Assembly: GCA_046760785.1 (NCBI GenBank)
Contig: JBHIET010000009.1
Location: 1 to 63,798, forward strand
Source of the DNA: JBHIET01 sp046760785
GTDB lineage: Bacteria > Chloroflexota > Anaerolineae > B4-G1
Length of the DNA: 63,798 bases
Direction of reading: 5' to 3'
Every line of letters starts with the position of its first letter. Positions within the stretch are counted from its first letter, which is position 1. This document shows, piece by piece, positions 41,710-49,716 of this stretch. A program made the translations under genes and the position numbers. The notes under the pieces were generated by a model that made no database searches, was not told where the DNA came from, and saw nothing but the letters and a program-made list of their open reading frames with translations.

Positions 41710-42807
41710 ATGGCCCGACGTGCGCTCCTGCTTATCGCTCTGTTTCTCTGTCTGCTATCCCTGTTCCTGATCTACCAGGCACAGCGCGACCCACCGCCGC
41801 CACTCAACCGCGTCGCTGCCTGGATGCCCACCTCGTGGGATGGCGGACGCGCCCGTACCTCCTGGGAGATCAATCGCGCTCACATCCAGGAACTCTCCCC
41901 GGTCTGGTATCAACTCGACCCCAACGGCGATGGCTCCATCACCCCCTACGCCGGAGCGCGAGACAGTGCGCTGGTGGAAGAGGCCCACGTCCAGTCCACC
42001 CTCGTCGCCCCGCTCATCAACAACCACTACGCCGGCACCGGCTTCGACGCCACCCCGGTCAGCGCGATGATCCACGACCCGGCCCGCCGTGCCGCCCACA
42101 TCAACACACTGGTGAACGAGACCCTGACCTATGGCTATGACGGGGTGGACATTGACTACGAATCTCTGAACGGCCTCGCCGACCGGGACGATTACAGCCT
42201 GTTTATCGAGGAGTTGGCGGCGGTGCTTCACGCCCATGGCAAGCTGCTCTTCATCGCCGTGCACCCCAAGACGGGCGAGCCGGGCTCCTGGGACGGCCCC
42301 CAGGCACAGGACTGGGCGCGCATCGGGGCCGCCGTAGATCGCTTCCGCGTGATGACCTACGGCTACCACTGGCCCACGAGCAAGCCTGGCCCCATCGCGC
42401 CCTTGTGGTGGATGGAGGACGTGATGGACTTCGCCACCTCCGTCGTCCCACCCAACCGGGTCTACCTGGGGCTTCACTTCTACGGGTACGACTGGGTGAG
42501 CGGCTCAAGCAACAGCCTGGTGTGGGAGGACGTGCAGGCGCTCATCAGCGCCCACGGGGTGACCCCTCAGTGGCGGGAGGCCGAGGGGTGGGGGCATACC
42601 ATCGCCGAACCCTGGTTCACCTACACCGACGGCGCGGGTCGCTTGCACGAGGTGTGGTACGCCGATGGGGCAAGCATCGCAGTGCGGCTGGAGTTGGTGC
42701 GGAAGTACGGCCTGGGCGGCGTCGCGATATGGCGACTGGGCGGCGAGGACCCGGCCAACTGGTCGGCCATCGCCACCACACTCCGCTCCACCAGCCAGCA
42801 GGAGTGA
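41710..42807 (+). CDS. GH18-type glycoside hydrolase, membrane-anchored or secreted
   Basis: The ATG at 41710 (MARRALLL) is followed by a signal-anchor helix; an ATG eight codons upstream is also possible. The 365-residue protein has the GH18 catalytic motif YDGVDIDYESL, in which the final Glu of DxxDxDxE is the acid/base, plus RVMTYGYHWP, YLGLHFYGYDW and GVAIWRLGGEDPANW at the barrel end. This pattern is that of the YaaH/CwlB-type spore and peptidoglycan hydrolases rather than classic chitinases. It probably cleaves a beta-linked GlcNAc polymer outside the cell. It is divergent from rmd and is the first gene of the rightward half. Confidence 0.87.
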   Translation: MARRALLLIALFLCLLSLFLIYQAQRDPPPPLNRVAAWMPTSWDGGRARTSWEINRAHIQELSPVWYQLDPNGDGSITPYAGARDSALVEEAHVQSTLVAPLINNHYAGTGFDATPVSAMIHDPARRAAHINTLVNETLTYGYDGVDIDYESLNGLADRDDYSLFIEELAAVLHAHGKLLFIAVHPKTGEPGSWDGPQAQDWARIGAAVDRFRVMTYGYHWPTSKPGPIAPLWWMEDVMDFATSVVPPNRVYLGLHFYGYDWVSGSSNSLVWEDVQALISAHGVTPQWREAEGWGHTIAEPWFTYTDGAGRLHEVWYADGASIAVRLELVRKYGLGGVAIWRLGGEDPANWSAIATTLRSTSQQE

Positions 42808-42978
42808 ACCAGCAGAGGGGTACAGCACACTTGACAAACAATGGGATATGCTAAGTACAGCGATGCATAGATTCGTTCCGAGTTCCCCGTTCGCCACGCC
42901 GCTGAGCTTGCCGGCCCAGAGGTGAGCACAGAGCCAGAAGGCCATGCGGACTGTTCCAGTCCGAGCGTACCTGAACAA

Positions 42979-42997
42979 CCCTTCGACAGGCTCAGGA
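42979..42997. repeat. Interspersed palindromic repeat copy, intergenic
   Basis: CCCTTCGACAGGCTCAGGA matches the copy at 12862 except at the end. It lies at the edge of the transposase debris. Confidence 0.7.
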
Positions 42998-43199
42998 CAT
43001 CGCTTCAGAGAGACCATCCACCGATCCCGCCATGGTGGGGCTGGGATATGCAGGTGGAATGGGTTTGCCGGCGCTCTGCAAGAGTTGGCAGAGGGGCTGG
43101 GGATTCGGGCTGTCGCACGCATCCACAGTGTGAAGCCCGACGTTGGACGAGTTGTGGACCTTCGTGTACAAGAAGGAACGGATGTTGAAGGAGTGAGAG

Positions 43200-43830
43200 A
43201 AGCTGCACAGCCCCGTCGGCCTGAAACAAGCGTTGGAAGAGCATGCCAGCCTGCTGCCAGGTGGTTAGATGACGATCGTTGTACTGGAACTCGAAGACCG
43301 CCACGTAGAGCGGCAAGTAGACCTTGGACACCCCACGGAAGGTGCGCAAGTAGGGCCGCAGCAAGGACCAAATCGCCTCGGCGGTGTTGCAATGGACGCT
43401 GCCTCGGGCGTACTCTCCGGCCGAATGGTTGACACTGCGAGCAGTTGGTCTTTTTGCAGGTTGGTCAGCACCCGCAGACGAATGGGGCCTCCCCGCTTCA
43501 CCAGCACCACAATAGGGGGCTTGTCGTTTTCCCACCTTCCCCGCCCCCGCCGCTTCTGACGGCGACGGCGGGAAGGACGAGGCGGTTCCAGACCGTTCGG
43601 ATGCCCCTTGTAGCCGCTGATATGGTAGATCTCATCCGCCTCCACCTCGCCGGTCAATGACTCTTGGGGCCGCTGTTGGTAGAGTACCACGCCGGTGGCC
43701 GCGTGGAAGAGGTCTGGGTGGCCTGCCGCCTGGCACGTCAAGCAGCGGTGATATTGCAGACCCGCCTCGGTGCAGCGATCCAGCGGCTGAACATCCCGAC
43801 TCCCGCAGCGCGGGCAGACTACTCCCGCTG
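43200..43830 (-). pseudogene. IS1595-family (ISXO2-like) transposase remnant
   Basis: Reading leftward, a zinc ribbon VVCPRCGSRD ... HRCLTC (near 43820-43735) is preceded by an in-frame TAG. Next comes TGEVEADEIYH with the first catalytic acidic residues (DDE_Tnp_IS1595), then VLVKRGGPIRLRVLTNLQKDQLL. The sequence then jumps frame near 43430 straight to RSVNHSAGEYARGSVHCNTAEAIWSLL, the C-terminal block with the last catalytic residues. The region normally between them, which carries the second catalytic Asp, is missing. The element has therefore a stop, a frameshift and an internal deletion and cannot be active. No terminal inverted repeats were identified. Confidence 0.78.
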
Positions 43831-44142
43831 CCTAACGCACCTGCTCGAAGAGGTCACGCAAGCCGCCGGGTCCAGCAAGGTGTGGATGCTGTCCGGCCAT
43901 CCCTTGGGCGGTTGCCCCTCTTCCCCCTCCTCAGCCGCCTGAGGGGTCGCCGAGGAGGTGGCCGGTGTTGCCGTCGGCGCGGCAACCGGCGAGGACGGCG
44001 GCGCGGTGGTGGCCGACGCGGCAGGAGGCGCACCTGATACACGACCAGAGCTCCCAAGTCCCCCACCAGCATCCATACCATGCACATAGGCCCACTGGGC
44101 TCTGCTGGCTTCCCAGGAGCAGGGCCGCCGGATGCTGGAATC

Positions 44143-44171
44143 TTGACTTGCCCCCCCTGACGTGTTATAAT
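44143..44171 (+). promoter_or_regulatory. Strong sigma70-type promoter of the wtp-moa operon
   Basis: TTGACT (44143-44148) and a perfect TATAAT (44166-44171) are separated by 17 nt. Transcription would start near 44178, about 20 nt before the riboswitch, so the whole aptamer lies in the 5' leader of wtpA. Confidence 0.8.
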
Positions 44172-44198
44172 CTCCTCGCTCCTGAATAACTAGGTTGT

Positions 44199-44310
44199 AG
44201 CATCTCCGAGCCTCGCCGCCTAAAGGCCAAAGCAAAGCCGGCCTATGGAACGAGGCCGGCAGGGTATAGTTGGAAACGGCTATGCCTCCCGTGTTTGGAA
44301 AGGGGATGCG
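44199..44310 (+). promoter_or_regulatory. Molybdenum/tungsten cofactor riboswitch (Moco/Tuco RNA)
   Basis: The 3' core GCCTCCCGTGTTTGGAAAGG (44284-44303) matches the conserved segment of the Moco RNA upstream of Escherichia coli moaA. It is framed as in that RNA. The outer stem pairs GCATCTCC (44200-44207) with GGGGATGC (44302-44309). A hairpin GCCGGCCT/AGGCCGGC occupies 44237-44260. AGGG and a TATAG/CTATG hairpin come just before CCTCCCGT. It senses molybdenum or tungsten cofactor in related bacteria. Here it precedes tungstate/molybdate uptake and Moco synthesis genes, the expected targets. Whether it is the Moco or the Tuco (tungsten) subtype cannot be decided by eye. Confidence 0.85.
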
Positions 44311-44378
44311 CCGACGAGCGATATGTGTGCGGCGTCTCCTTGTGGAGATGGTCGTGGCGCACACGGAATGCGGTATGT

Positions 44379-44411
44379 AACGGCGTCCCCTTCCTGGGAC
44401 GCCGTTCTTTT
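44379..44411 (+). terminator. Intrinsic terminator in the riboswitch expression platform
   Basis: AACGGCGTCCC (44379-44389) pairs perfectly with GGGACGCCGTT (44396-44406) over a 6-nt loop, followed by CTTTT. The upstream segment CGGCGTC(T)CC (44330-44339) could pair with the 3' arm instead and act as an anti-terminator. This predicts transcriptional control between the riboswitch and wtpA. Confidence 0.75.
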
Positions 44412-44460
44412 GCTGAGAGGGTTTTGGCTTCCATCCACAGTAGGGGGAAGAGGACACACA

Positions 44461-45435
44461 ATGGAACAAGGCACACTCTGGACATCCATAGTCCTGATGA
44501 TCGCACTGGCCCTGGCGGCCGGCTGTAACCCGGCACAGCCGGCGTCGCCGACCGAAGCGGAGGGCAAGTTGATCATCTTCCACGCCGGCAGCCTGACCGT
44601 GCCAGTGGACGAGCTGACCGAGGCGTTCCAGGCCCGGCATCCGGGCGTGACCTTCGAGACCGAGGCCGCCGGTAGCCGCACCACTGCCCGCAAGGTCAGC
44701 GAGTTGGGCCGCGAGGCCGACCTCGTCATGTCGGCCGACTACACGGTCATTGACAACTTGCTGATCCCCAACTTCGCCGACTGGAACGTCCAATTCGCCC
44801 GCAACGCGATGGTCATCGCCCACACCGACCGGTCGCAGTACGCCAGCGAGATCAACGGCGACAACTGGTACGAAATCCTCACCCGCGACGGGGTGGTCTA
44901 CGGCCACTCGGACCCGGACGCCGACCCCTGCGGCTACCGCACGCTGCTGGTGTGGCAACTGGCCGAGGCGCACTATGGCGTGCCTGGGCTTTACGAGACG
45001 CTGGAAGAACACTGCCCGCCGGAGAACGTGCGCCCCAAAGAGACTGACTTGATCGCGCTCCTGCAATCGGGCGATATGGACTATGCTTTCGAGTATCGCT
45101 CAATCGCCGTGCAGCATGGGTTAAAGTTCGTCGAACTGCCGGACGAGATCAACCTGAGCCGCGTCGAGCACGCCAGCTTTTACGGCCAGGCGTCCGTGGA
45201 GATCGCGGGCAAGGAGCCAGGGACGACGACGACGATGGCGGGCAAGCCCATCGTCTACGGCGTGACTGTCCCCAGGAATGCGCCCAGCCCGGACCTGGCG
45301 CTTGAGTTCGTCAAGTTCCTCATCGGCCCGGAGGGGCAGGCGATTATGGAGGCACAGGGCCAGCCGCCCATCGTGCCGCCGGTCGCGGTGGATAAAGGCG
45401 CGCTGCCGGTGGAGTTGCAAGCGATGGTCAAATAG
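44461..45435 (+). CDS. wtpA: Tungstate/molybdate ABC transporter substrate-binding lipoprotein
   Basis: The start is set at 44461 because a long upstream extension would run over the riboswitch and terminator. The 324-residue protein has a lipoprotein signal with lipobox LAAGC, then LIIFHAGSLTVPVDEL, AAGSRTTARKVSELGREADLV, SADYTVIDNLL, ADWNVQFARNAMVIAHTD and DPDADPCGYR, which are hallmarks of the WtpA family. WtpA binds tungstate and molybdate outside the membrane and delivers them to WtpBC. It is the first gene of the riboswitch-controlled operon. A related ModA assignment is possible, but the sequence blocks favour WtpA. Confidence 0.93.
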   Translation: MEQGTLWTSIVLMIALALAAGCNPAQPASPTEAEGKLIIFHAGSLTVPVDELTEAFQARHPGVTFETEAAGSRTTARKVSELGREADLVMSADYTVIDNLLIPNFADWNVQFARNAMVIAHTDRSQYASEINGDNWYEILTRDGVVYGHSDPDADPCGYRTLLVWQLAEAHYGVPGLYETLEEHCPPENVRPKETDLIALLQSGDMDYAFEYRSIAVQHGLKFVELPDEINLSRVEHASFYGQASVEIAGKEPGTTTTMAGKPIVYGVTVPRNAPSPDLALEFVKFLIGPEGQAIMEAQGQPPIVPPVAVDKGALPVELQAMVK

Positions 45436-45439
45436 ACAA

Positions 45440-45506
45440 GTATTCCGTATTGCGTATTTCGTGGCAACAACCGATACGGAATACGCAGTACGCAATACGC
45501 AGCAGC
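45440..45506. repeat. Inverted arrangement of degenerate 7/8-bp micro-repeats between wtpA and wtpB
   Basis: CGTATTGCGTATT (45446-45458) is mirrored by TACGCAATACG (45488-45498), with more TACGCA-like units around. It fills the whole intergenic gap right up to the wtpB ATG and leaves no obvious Shine-Dalgarno for it. Confidence 0.65.
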
Positions 45507-45507
45507 C

Positions 45508-46299
45508 ATGAAAGCTCTGTTCACCGACAAAATGCATGCCTTGTTCGCCCTTCTCGGCGCGCTGCTGGTGCTCTTTATCGCCGTGCCGTTGCTGCGAACA
45601 GTCGCGGCCTCCAGCCCGGCCCTCCTCTGGCAGACGCTCCTGGACGAGGAGGTACGCGCTTCGATTGGGCTGACCTTCTACGCTTCTCTCATCGCCACCG
45701 TGCTGGCCTTTGTCACCGGCGTGCCGCTGGCCTACTTGCTGGCCCGGGCGAACTTCCCCGGCAAGCGGCTGGTCGAGGGCCTCGTTAACCTGCCCATCGT
45801 CGTGCCCCACTCGGCGGCGGGCATCGCGCTATTGATGGTCTTCGGGCGGCGCGCGCTCTTGGGTCGGGTGTTCGGCCTCTTCGGCCTCAAGTTCGTCTCC
45901 GCCGTACCGGGTATCGTCGCCGCGATGCTCTTCGTCAGCCTCTCGTTCCTGGTCAACGCGGCGCGGGAGGGGTTCGAGTCGGTTGACCCGCGTCTGGAGC
46001 GGGTCGCCCGCACGCTGGGGGCCTCCCCCTGGATCGCCTTCTGGCGCGTCGCATTCCCGCTAGCCCGGCGCTCTATCCTCTCTGGTATGATAATGATGTG
46101 GGCGCGGGGGTTAAGCGAGTTTGGGGCCGTTGTTATCCTGGCCTACCACCCGATGGTCGCCCCCGTGCTCCTCTACGAGCGTTTCGAGTCTTTCGGACTG
46201 GAGTACGCCCGGCCGGTGGCGACGCTGATCATCCTGATCTGCCTGTTCACCTTCACGGCGTTGCGCGTGACCGCCTGGCGGAGGAGAGGTAAGGCGTGA
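45508..46299 (+). CDS. wtpB: Tungstate/molybdate ABC transporter permease
   Basis: This 263-residue protein has six predicted membrane helices. The binding-protein-dependent permease loop (EAA-like) is around residues 150-185, with EGFESVDPRLERVARTLGAS followed by FWRVAFPLARRSILSG, which contacts the ATPase. It forms the channel through which WtpA-delivered oxyanions pass. It overlaps wtpC by 4 nt (GTGA). No good ribosome-binding site is visible because the upstream 65 nt are repeat-derived, so translation may depend on coupling or be weak. A ModB or CysT role is excluded only by context. Confidence 0.92.
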   Translation: MKALFTDKMHALFALLGALLVLFIAVPLLRTVAASSPALLWQTLLDEEVRASIGLTFYASLIATVLAFVTGVPLAYLLARANFPGKRLVEGLVNLPIVVPHSAAGIALLMVFGRRALLGRVFGLFGLKFVSAVPGIVAAMLFVSLSFLVNAAREGFESVDPRLERVARTLGASPWIAFWRVAFPLARRSILSGMIMMWARGLSEFGAVVILAYHPMVAPVLLYERFESFGLEYARPVATLIILICLFTFTALRVTAWRRRGKA

Positions 46300-47369
46300 G
46301 CATGCGGGTCTACGATTTGTGGGTGGACCTGGACGAGTTCCACCTGCGGGAGGTCGAGCTCGACATTCCCCGCGGTGAGTACTTTGTCGTCCTCGGCCCA
46401 ACCGGTGGGGGCAAGACGGTGCTGTTGGAGACCATCGCAGGTCTGCATCAACCCCGCAAGGGGCGTATCCTGGTGGACGGGGAGGACATCACGGACGTTC
46501 CACCGGAGCGACGCGGCGTCGGCTTCGTCTACCAGGACTATGCGCTGTTCCCCCACCTGAGCGTGGCGGAGAACATCGCGTTTGGCCTCACGCTGAGGAG
46601 AGTAAATCGCGCCACCGTCGAGGAGCGCGTCATGGCTGTCAGCCAGCTCCTGTCCATTGACCATCTGCTCCACCGGAGGCCGGGGACGTTGAGTGGGGGG
46701 GAACAGAAGCGGGTGGCCCTGGCGCGGGCGTTGGCCATCGAGCCCCGCCTCTTGCTCCTGGATGAACCCCTGAGTGCGCTCGACCCGGAGACGCGGGAGG
46801 GATTGCAGCGCGAGTTGGCCCGTCTGCACACGGAACTGGGGACGACCACCATCCACGTGACGCACGATTTCGAGGAGGCGGTGGCGCTGGGAGACCGTAT
46901 CGCCGTTATGAACGAAGGGCGGATCGTGCAGGTGGGGTCGCCGGAGGAGATCTTTCGCCGGCCCGCGTCCGAGTTCGTGGCCCGCTTCGTGGGGGTGCGG
47001 AACGTTTTCGAGGGCGACCTGTACCCGGGGGAGGATGCGTACAAGCTGTTCACCCTCGACGGCACACAGATCGCCGTGGTGACGGAACTGACCGGGCGGG
47101 TGCACGTTTCCATCAGGCCGGAGGACATATTCATCTTCCAGGGGCCGCTCCGTTCCAGCGTGCGCAACTCGTTTCGGGGCCGCGTCGTCGAGATCGCCGA
47201 CCGGGGGACGCTCATCTATGTCACCGTGCGCGTTCCCTTCGACCATGCTCAGGGCAAGCCGCCCGAGTTCACCTGCGTCATCACCCGGCGCTCGCTGGAT
47301 GAATTGGAATTGATGGAGGGACAAGAGATCTGCATTGCCTTCAAAGCCTCGGCAGTGCATGTCTTTTGA
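46296..47369 (+). CDS. wtpC: Tungstate/molybdate ABC transporter ATP-binding protein
   Basis: This ATPase energises the WtpAB transporter. It has Walker A GPTGGGKTVLLE, Q-loop VYQDYALFPHL, signature LSGGEQKRVALARAL, Walker B LLLLDEPLSALD and the His switch VTHDF, followed by a C-terminal TOBE/MOP-like oxyanion-binding region (about 245-357). The GTG at 46296 overlaps the wtpB stop; an ATG two codons on is an alternative start. Near residue 314 the sequence reads RVPFDHAQGKPPEF, encoded by a short palindromic repeat (47235-47259) that has been absorbed in frame inside the TOBE domain. The frame remains open and the gene looks otherwise intact. Confidence 0.93.
   Translation: MSMRVYDLWVDLDEFHLREVELDIPRGEYFVVLGPTGGGKTVLLETIAGLHQPRKGRILVDGEDITDVPPERRGVGFVYQDYALFPHLSVAENIAFGLTLRRVNRATVEERVMAVSQLLSIDHLLHRRPGTLSGGEQKRVALARALAIEPRLLLLDEPLSALDPETREGLQRELARLHTELGTTTIHVTHDFEEAVALGDRIAVMNEGRIVQVGSPEEIFRRPASEFVARFVGVRNVFEGDLYPGEDAYKLFTLDGTQIAVVTELTGRVHVSIRPEDIFIFQGPLRSSVRNSFRGRVVEIADRGTLIYVTVRVPFDHAQGKPPEFTCVITRRSLDELELMEGQEICIAFKASAVHVF
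47235..47259. repeat. Interspersed palindromic repeat copy inside wtpC
   Basis: CCCTTCGACCATGCTCAGGG plus CAAGC is one more copy of the palindrome seen at 12862 and 42979. Here it encodes PFDHAQGK within the C-terminal domain of WtpC. Confidence 0.7.
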
Positions 47370-47416
47370 CCGGGTTTCGGGCACGGGCAAGCCGTGCCCC
47401 TATGAGGGATTTGACT

Positions 47417-48412
47417 ATGGCTCATTTAGACGCTTACAACCGTCCCATCAGCTACCTGCGTATCTCTATCACCGACCGCTGCAACCTGCGCTGTGTCTAC
47501 TGCATGCCGCCGCAGGGGGTTGCCTGGCGCCCGCACGAGGAAATCCTGCGCTATGAGGAGATCGAGGCGATCGTGCGGGCGGCGGCCGAACTGGGCGTCA
47601 GCAAGGTGCGGCTGACGGGAGGCGAGCCGCTGGTGCGGCTGGGCATCGTGGATTTAGCACACGCCCTCGCCCGCGTCCCCGGCGTGGACGACCTGGCGAT
47701 GACGACCAACGGCGTCCTTCTCGCGCGCTACGCCACAGCCCTGGCCAGAGCCGGCCTTCAGCGGGTCAACGTCAGCCTGGACACCCTCCGTCCGGAGCGC
47801 TTCCAGTGCATCACGCGCGGCGGCCAATTGGAAGACGTATTGGCCGGGATGGAGGCGGCACGGCAAGCGGGACTGGAGCCGATCAAGATCAACACCGTCG
47901 TCGTGCGGGGGATGAACGATGACGAGGTGGTGGACTTGGCCGAGAAGACGATGGGGGCAGAGTGGAACGTGCGCTTCATTGAGCTGATGCCGGTGGGGAA
48001 CGGAGTGCTGGTGGACGGTGGATGGCGGGAGCGGGTCGTGACGGCGGCGGAGATTCGGCAGCAGATCGAGGCCGCGCTGGGTGAGTTGGAGCCCGCGAAA
48101 CTCAGCGTGGGCGGTGGGCCAGCTCGCTACTATCGCCTGTCTGGCGCGAAGGGCACGCTCGGCTTCATCACCCCCATCAGCGAGCACTTCTGCTACCGCT
48201 GCAATCGGTTGCGCCTCACTGCCGACGGTCAACTGCGCCCCTGCCTGCTTTCGGACAAGGAGATTGACCTGCGCACGCCGCTGCGCCAGGGGGCGGGCGT
48301 TGCGCAAATCAAAGCACTGCTTCTGAGAGGTATCGAGGTTAAGCCGATGGAGCATCACCTGGATGAATGCCAGAAACCGGAGAAGCGGGTGATGTCGGAG
48401 ATTGGAGGGTAG
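47417..48412 (+). CDS. moaA: GTP 3',8-cyclase (molybdenum cofactor synthesis)
   Basis: MoaA is the radical-SAM enzyme for the first step of Moco synthesis, rearranging GTP to 3',8-cyclo-7,8-dihydro-GTP. The ATG at 47417 with GAGGGA seven nt upstream gives 331 residues. The radical-SAM cluster is C22-x3-C26-x2-C29 in RCNLRCVYCMP. SKVRLTGGEPLVR is the SAM motif, and the second Fe-S cluster is in FCYRCNRLRLTADGQLRPCL. The C-terminus is IGG, matching the essential Gly-Gly tail of MoaA. It follows wtpC closely, in the same transcription unit as the riboswitch-controlled transporter. Confidence 0.97.
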   Translation: MAHLDAYNRPISYLRISITDRCNLRCVYCMPPQGVAWRPHEEILRYEEIEAIVRAAAELGVSKVRLTGGEPLVRLGIVDLAHALARVPGVDDLAMTTNGVLLARYATALARAGLQRVNVSLDTLRPERFQCITRGGQLEDVLAGMEAARQAGLEPIKINTVVVRGMNDDEVVDLAEKTMGAEWNVRFIELMPVGNGVLVDGGWRERVVTAAEIRQQIEAALGELEPAKLSVGGGPARYYRLSGAKGTLGFITPISEHFCYRCNRLRLTADGQLRPCLLSDKEIDLRTPLRQGAGVAQIKALLLRGIEVKPMEHHLDECQKPEKRVMSEIGG

Positions 48413-48986
48413 ATGTTGGAGATTGGAGATTAGAGAATGGTTGGGATCGTCCATCTATCGAGACTTATCGAACATCAGCCTAGCGCCGTTCCGCTACGTT
48501 CAGTGCACGACTTTGCCAAGTAGGTTGCCGGAAGGCTTCGTAGGTCCTATTCCGGGCGCATATCACCTGGTCGCGGGCAGATTGCCGGTGGCAGAGGCGA
48601 CCGCTGGACAACTGCGGGAGTCAGCACAGAGGGCGCTGGCGGAACTCGATCCTATGCCGTCGTTCATCATGGGCAGGCTCCTCGGTCACGGCGGAGTGCG
48701 TTTGGTACGTAGCATCCGTCTGCTCTGTACAAAGGTCTGGCCAGTGCTCTACCAGGTTCTCACGCTTCAGCAGGACGATGTCATCAGGGTCTGGTGCTTA
48801 CCCAAAGAGCAGGCCATTGAACTGTTGCCAATGAACACGTCTTTGAGCCAAACCATTCGAGGGTTTTATCAGGCTGTGCAAGCCTACTATCCTGCTGAGG
48901 ATTCGGTGGAGGGGGCGCTTTCAATTATCGAAAGTGGCATCGCATTTCACGAGGCCGCCAAATCCTGGTGGAATGGGAGAAGCTGA
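48402..48986 (+). CDS. Unknown protein in the moa operon
   Basis: No family is recognised for this frame of about 194 residues. Its start is uncertain; a TTG near 48441 is possible, because the first 13 codons lie in a GGAGATT micro-repeat that also forms the end of moaA. It contains PGAYHLVAGRLPVAEATAGQ, RLVRSIRLLCTKVWPVLYQVL and VWCLPKEQAIELLP, looks soluble and has no obvious metal motif. The stop overlaps the moaC start by 1 nt (TGATG), and a GGAGA site for moaC lies inside it, which supports real translation. A role in Mo/W cofactor handling is a guess from position only. Confidence 0.55.
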   Translation: MEGRCWRLEIREWLGSSIYRDLSNISLAPFRYVQCTTLPSRLPEGFVGPIPGAYHLVAGRLPVAEATAGQLRESAQRALAELDPMPSFIMGRLLGHGGVRLVRSIRLLCTKVWPVLYQVLTLQQDDVIRVWCLPKEQAIELLPMNTSLSQTIRGFYQAVQAYYPAEDSVEGALSIIESGIAFHEAAKSWWNGRS

Positions 48987-49471
48987 TGGACAGATTGACC
49001 CATCTAGACGAAGAGGGCCGCGCCCAGATGGTGGACGTGGGCGCAAAGGCAGATACAGAGCGGGTGGCGGTCGCCAAAGGGGAGGTGAGGATGCGCCCGG
49101 AGACGCTGCGCCTGATCGCCGAGGGGAGCATTCCTAAGGGGGACGTGCTGGCGGTAGCGCAGGTGGCGGGCATTATGGCCGCCAAGCGCGTGCCCGATCT
49201 GATTCCTCTCTGTCATCCGCTTCTCCTGACCAAAGTGGACGTGGCATTCCGCGTTGACGAGGAAGCATCCGGCATCGAGATCACCGCGACGGTGCACAGC
49301 CGTGGGAAGACCGGCGTGGAGATGGAGGCGCTCACCGCCGTCAGCGTCGCCGGTCTGACCATCTACGATATGGCGAAGGCAGTGGAGAAGACGATGCGCA
49401 TCGGCAATATCCACCTGGTGCGCAAGAGCGGGGGCAAGAGCGGAGAGTGGAGGTTGGAGAATGAAGATTAG
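48986..49471 (+). CDS. moaC: Cyclic pyranopterin monophosphate synthase
   Basis: MoaC converts the MoaA product to cyclic pyranopterin monophosphate, the second half of the first Moco step. The 161-residue protein has LTHLDEEGRAQMVDVGAK near the start, LIPLCHPLLLTKVDVAF with its conserved Cys and His, GVEMEALTAVSVAGLTIYDM, and AKAVEKTMRI. The Asp in YDMAKA and the following Lys fit the catalytic pair of the family. The start at 48986 overlaps the unknown gene stop by 1 nt. The C-terminal residues SGEWRLENED are encoded by a GGAGA-type micro-repeat also seen at 48405-48434. The stop overlaps moaD by 11 nt. Confidence 0.97.
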   Translation: MDRLTHLDEEGRAQMVDVGAKADTERVAVAKGEVRMRPETLRLIAEGSIPKGDVLAVAQVAGIMAAKRVPDLIPLCHPLLLTKVDVAFRVDEEASGIEITATVHSRGKTGVEMEALTAVSVAGLTIYDMAKAVEKTMRIGNIHLVRKSGGKSGEWRLENED

Positions 49472-49712
49472 CGTCCGGGTGAAGTTCTTCGCCGCGCCAC
49501 GGGAGGCGTTGGGCACGGGTGAGATCGAGATGGAGATTCCGGCGGGGACGACGGTGGAGGAGTTGATTGCTCTGTTGACCGAAGAGTACCCTGCCTTGCG
49601 TGCCTACACCCGCTTTATCAGCGTTGCCGTGAACCGGGCTTACGTGGGCATGCAGACCGAACTGCGCGATGGGGACGAGGTGGCCTGCCTGCCGCCCGTC
49701 GGTGGGGGATAA
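49461..49712 (+). CDS. moaD: Molybdopterin synthase small subunit
   Basis: This 83-residue ubiquitin-like protein has the MoaD fold pattern: ISVRVKFFAAPREALGTGEIEM, then VEELIALL, and the C-terminal FLPPVGGG-type tail (here CLPPVGGG). The final Gly-Gly accepts sulfur as a thiocarboxylate and donates it to the pterin in the MoaE complex. A third Gly follows the usual Gly-Gly, which is slightly unusual but occurs in some homologues. It overlaps moaC and is 4 nt from moaE. Confidence 0.95.
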   Translation: MKISVRVKFFAAPREALGTGEIEMEIPAGTTVEELIALLTEEYPALRAYTRFISVAVNRAYVGMQTELRDGDEVACLPPVGGG

Positions 49713-49716
49713 CCCG

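Larger units (their letters stand above)
42808..44142. other. Intergenic stretch with mobile-element debris
   Basis: There is no intact gene. The stretch holds a palindromic repeat copy (42979-42997) and a broken IS1595-type transposase (about 43200-43830). A low-complexity GC-rich part (43930-44040) whose minus-strand frames read as Ala/Pro/Ser/Thr-rich linkers may be the end of a lost gene or non-coding DNA. Confidence 0.55.

Noticed and set aside
44245..44460. N-terminal extension of wtpA by 72 codons
   Set aside because: It would translate the riboswitch and the terminator; the lipoprotein signal begins naturally at 44461.
43819..45066. A 415-codon minus-strand open frame covering the wtpA promoter and riboswitch
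   Set aside because: It lies antisense to wtpA, the aptamer and the terminator, and its sequence is low-complexity; it is a shadow.
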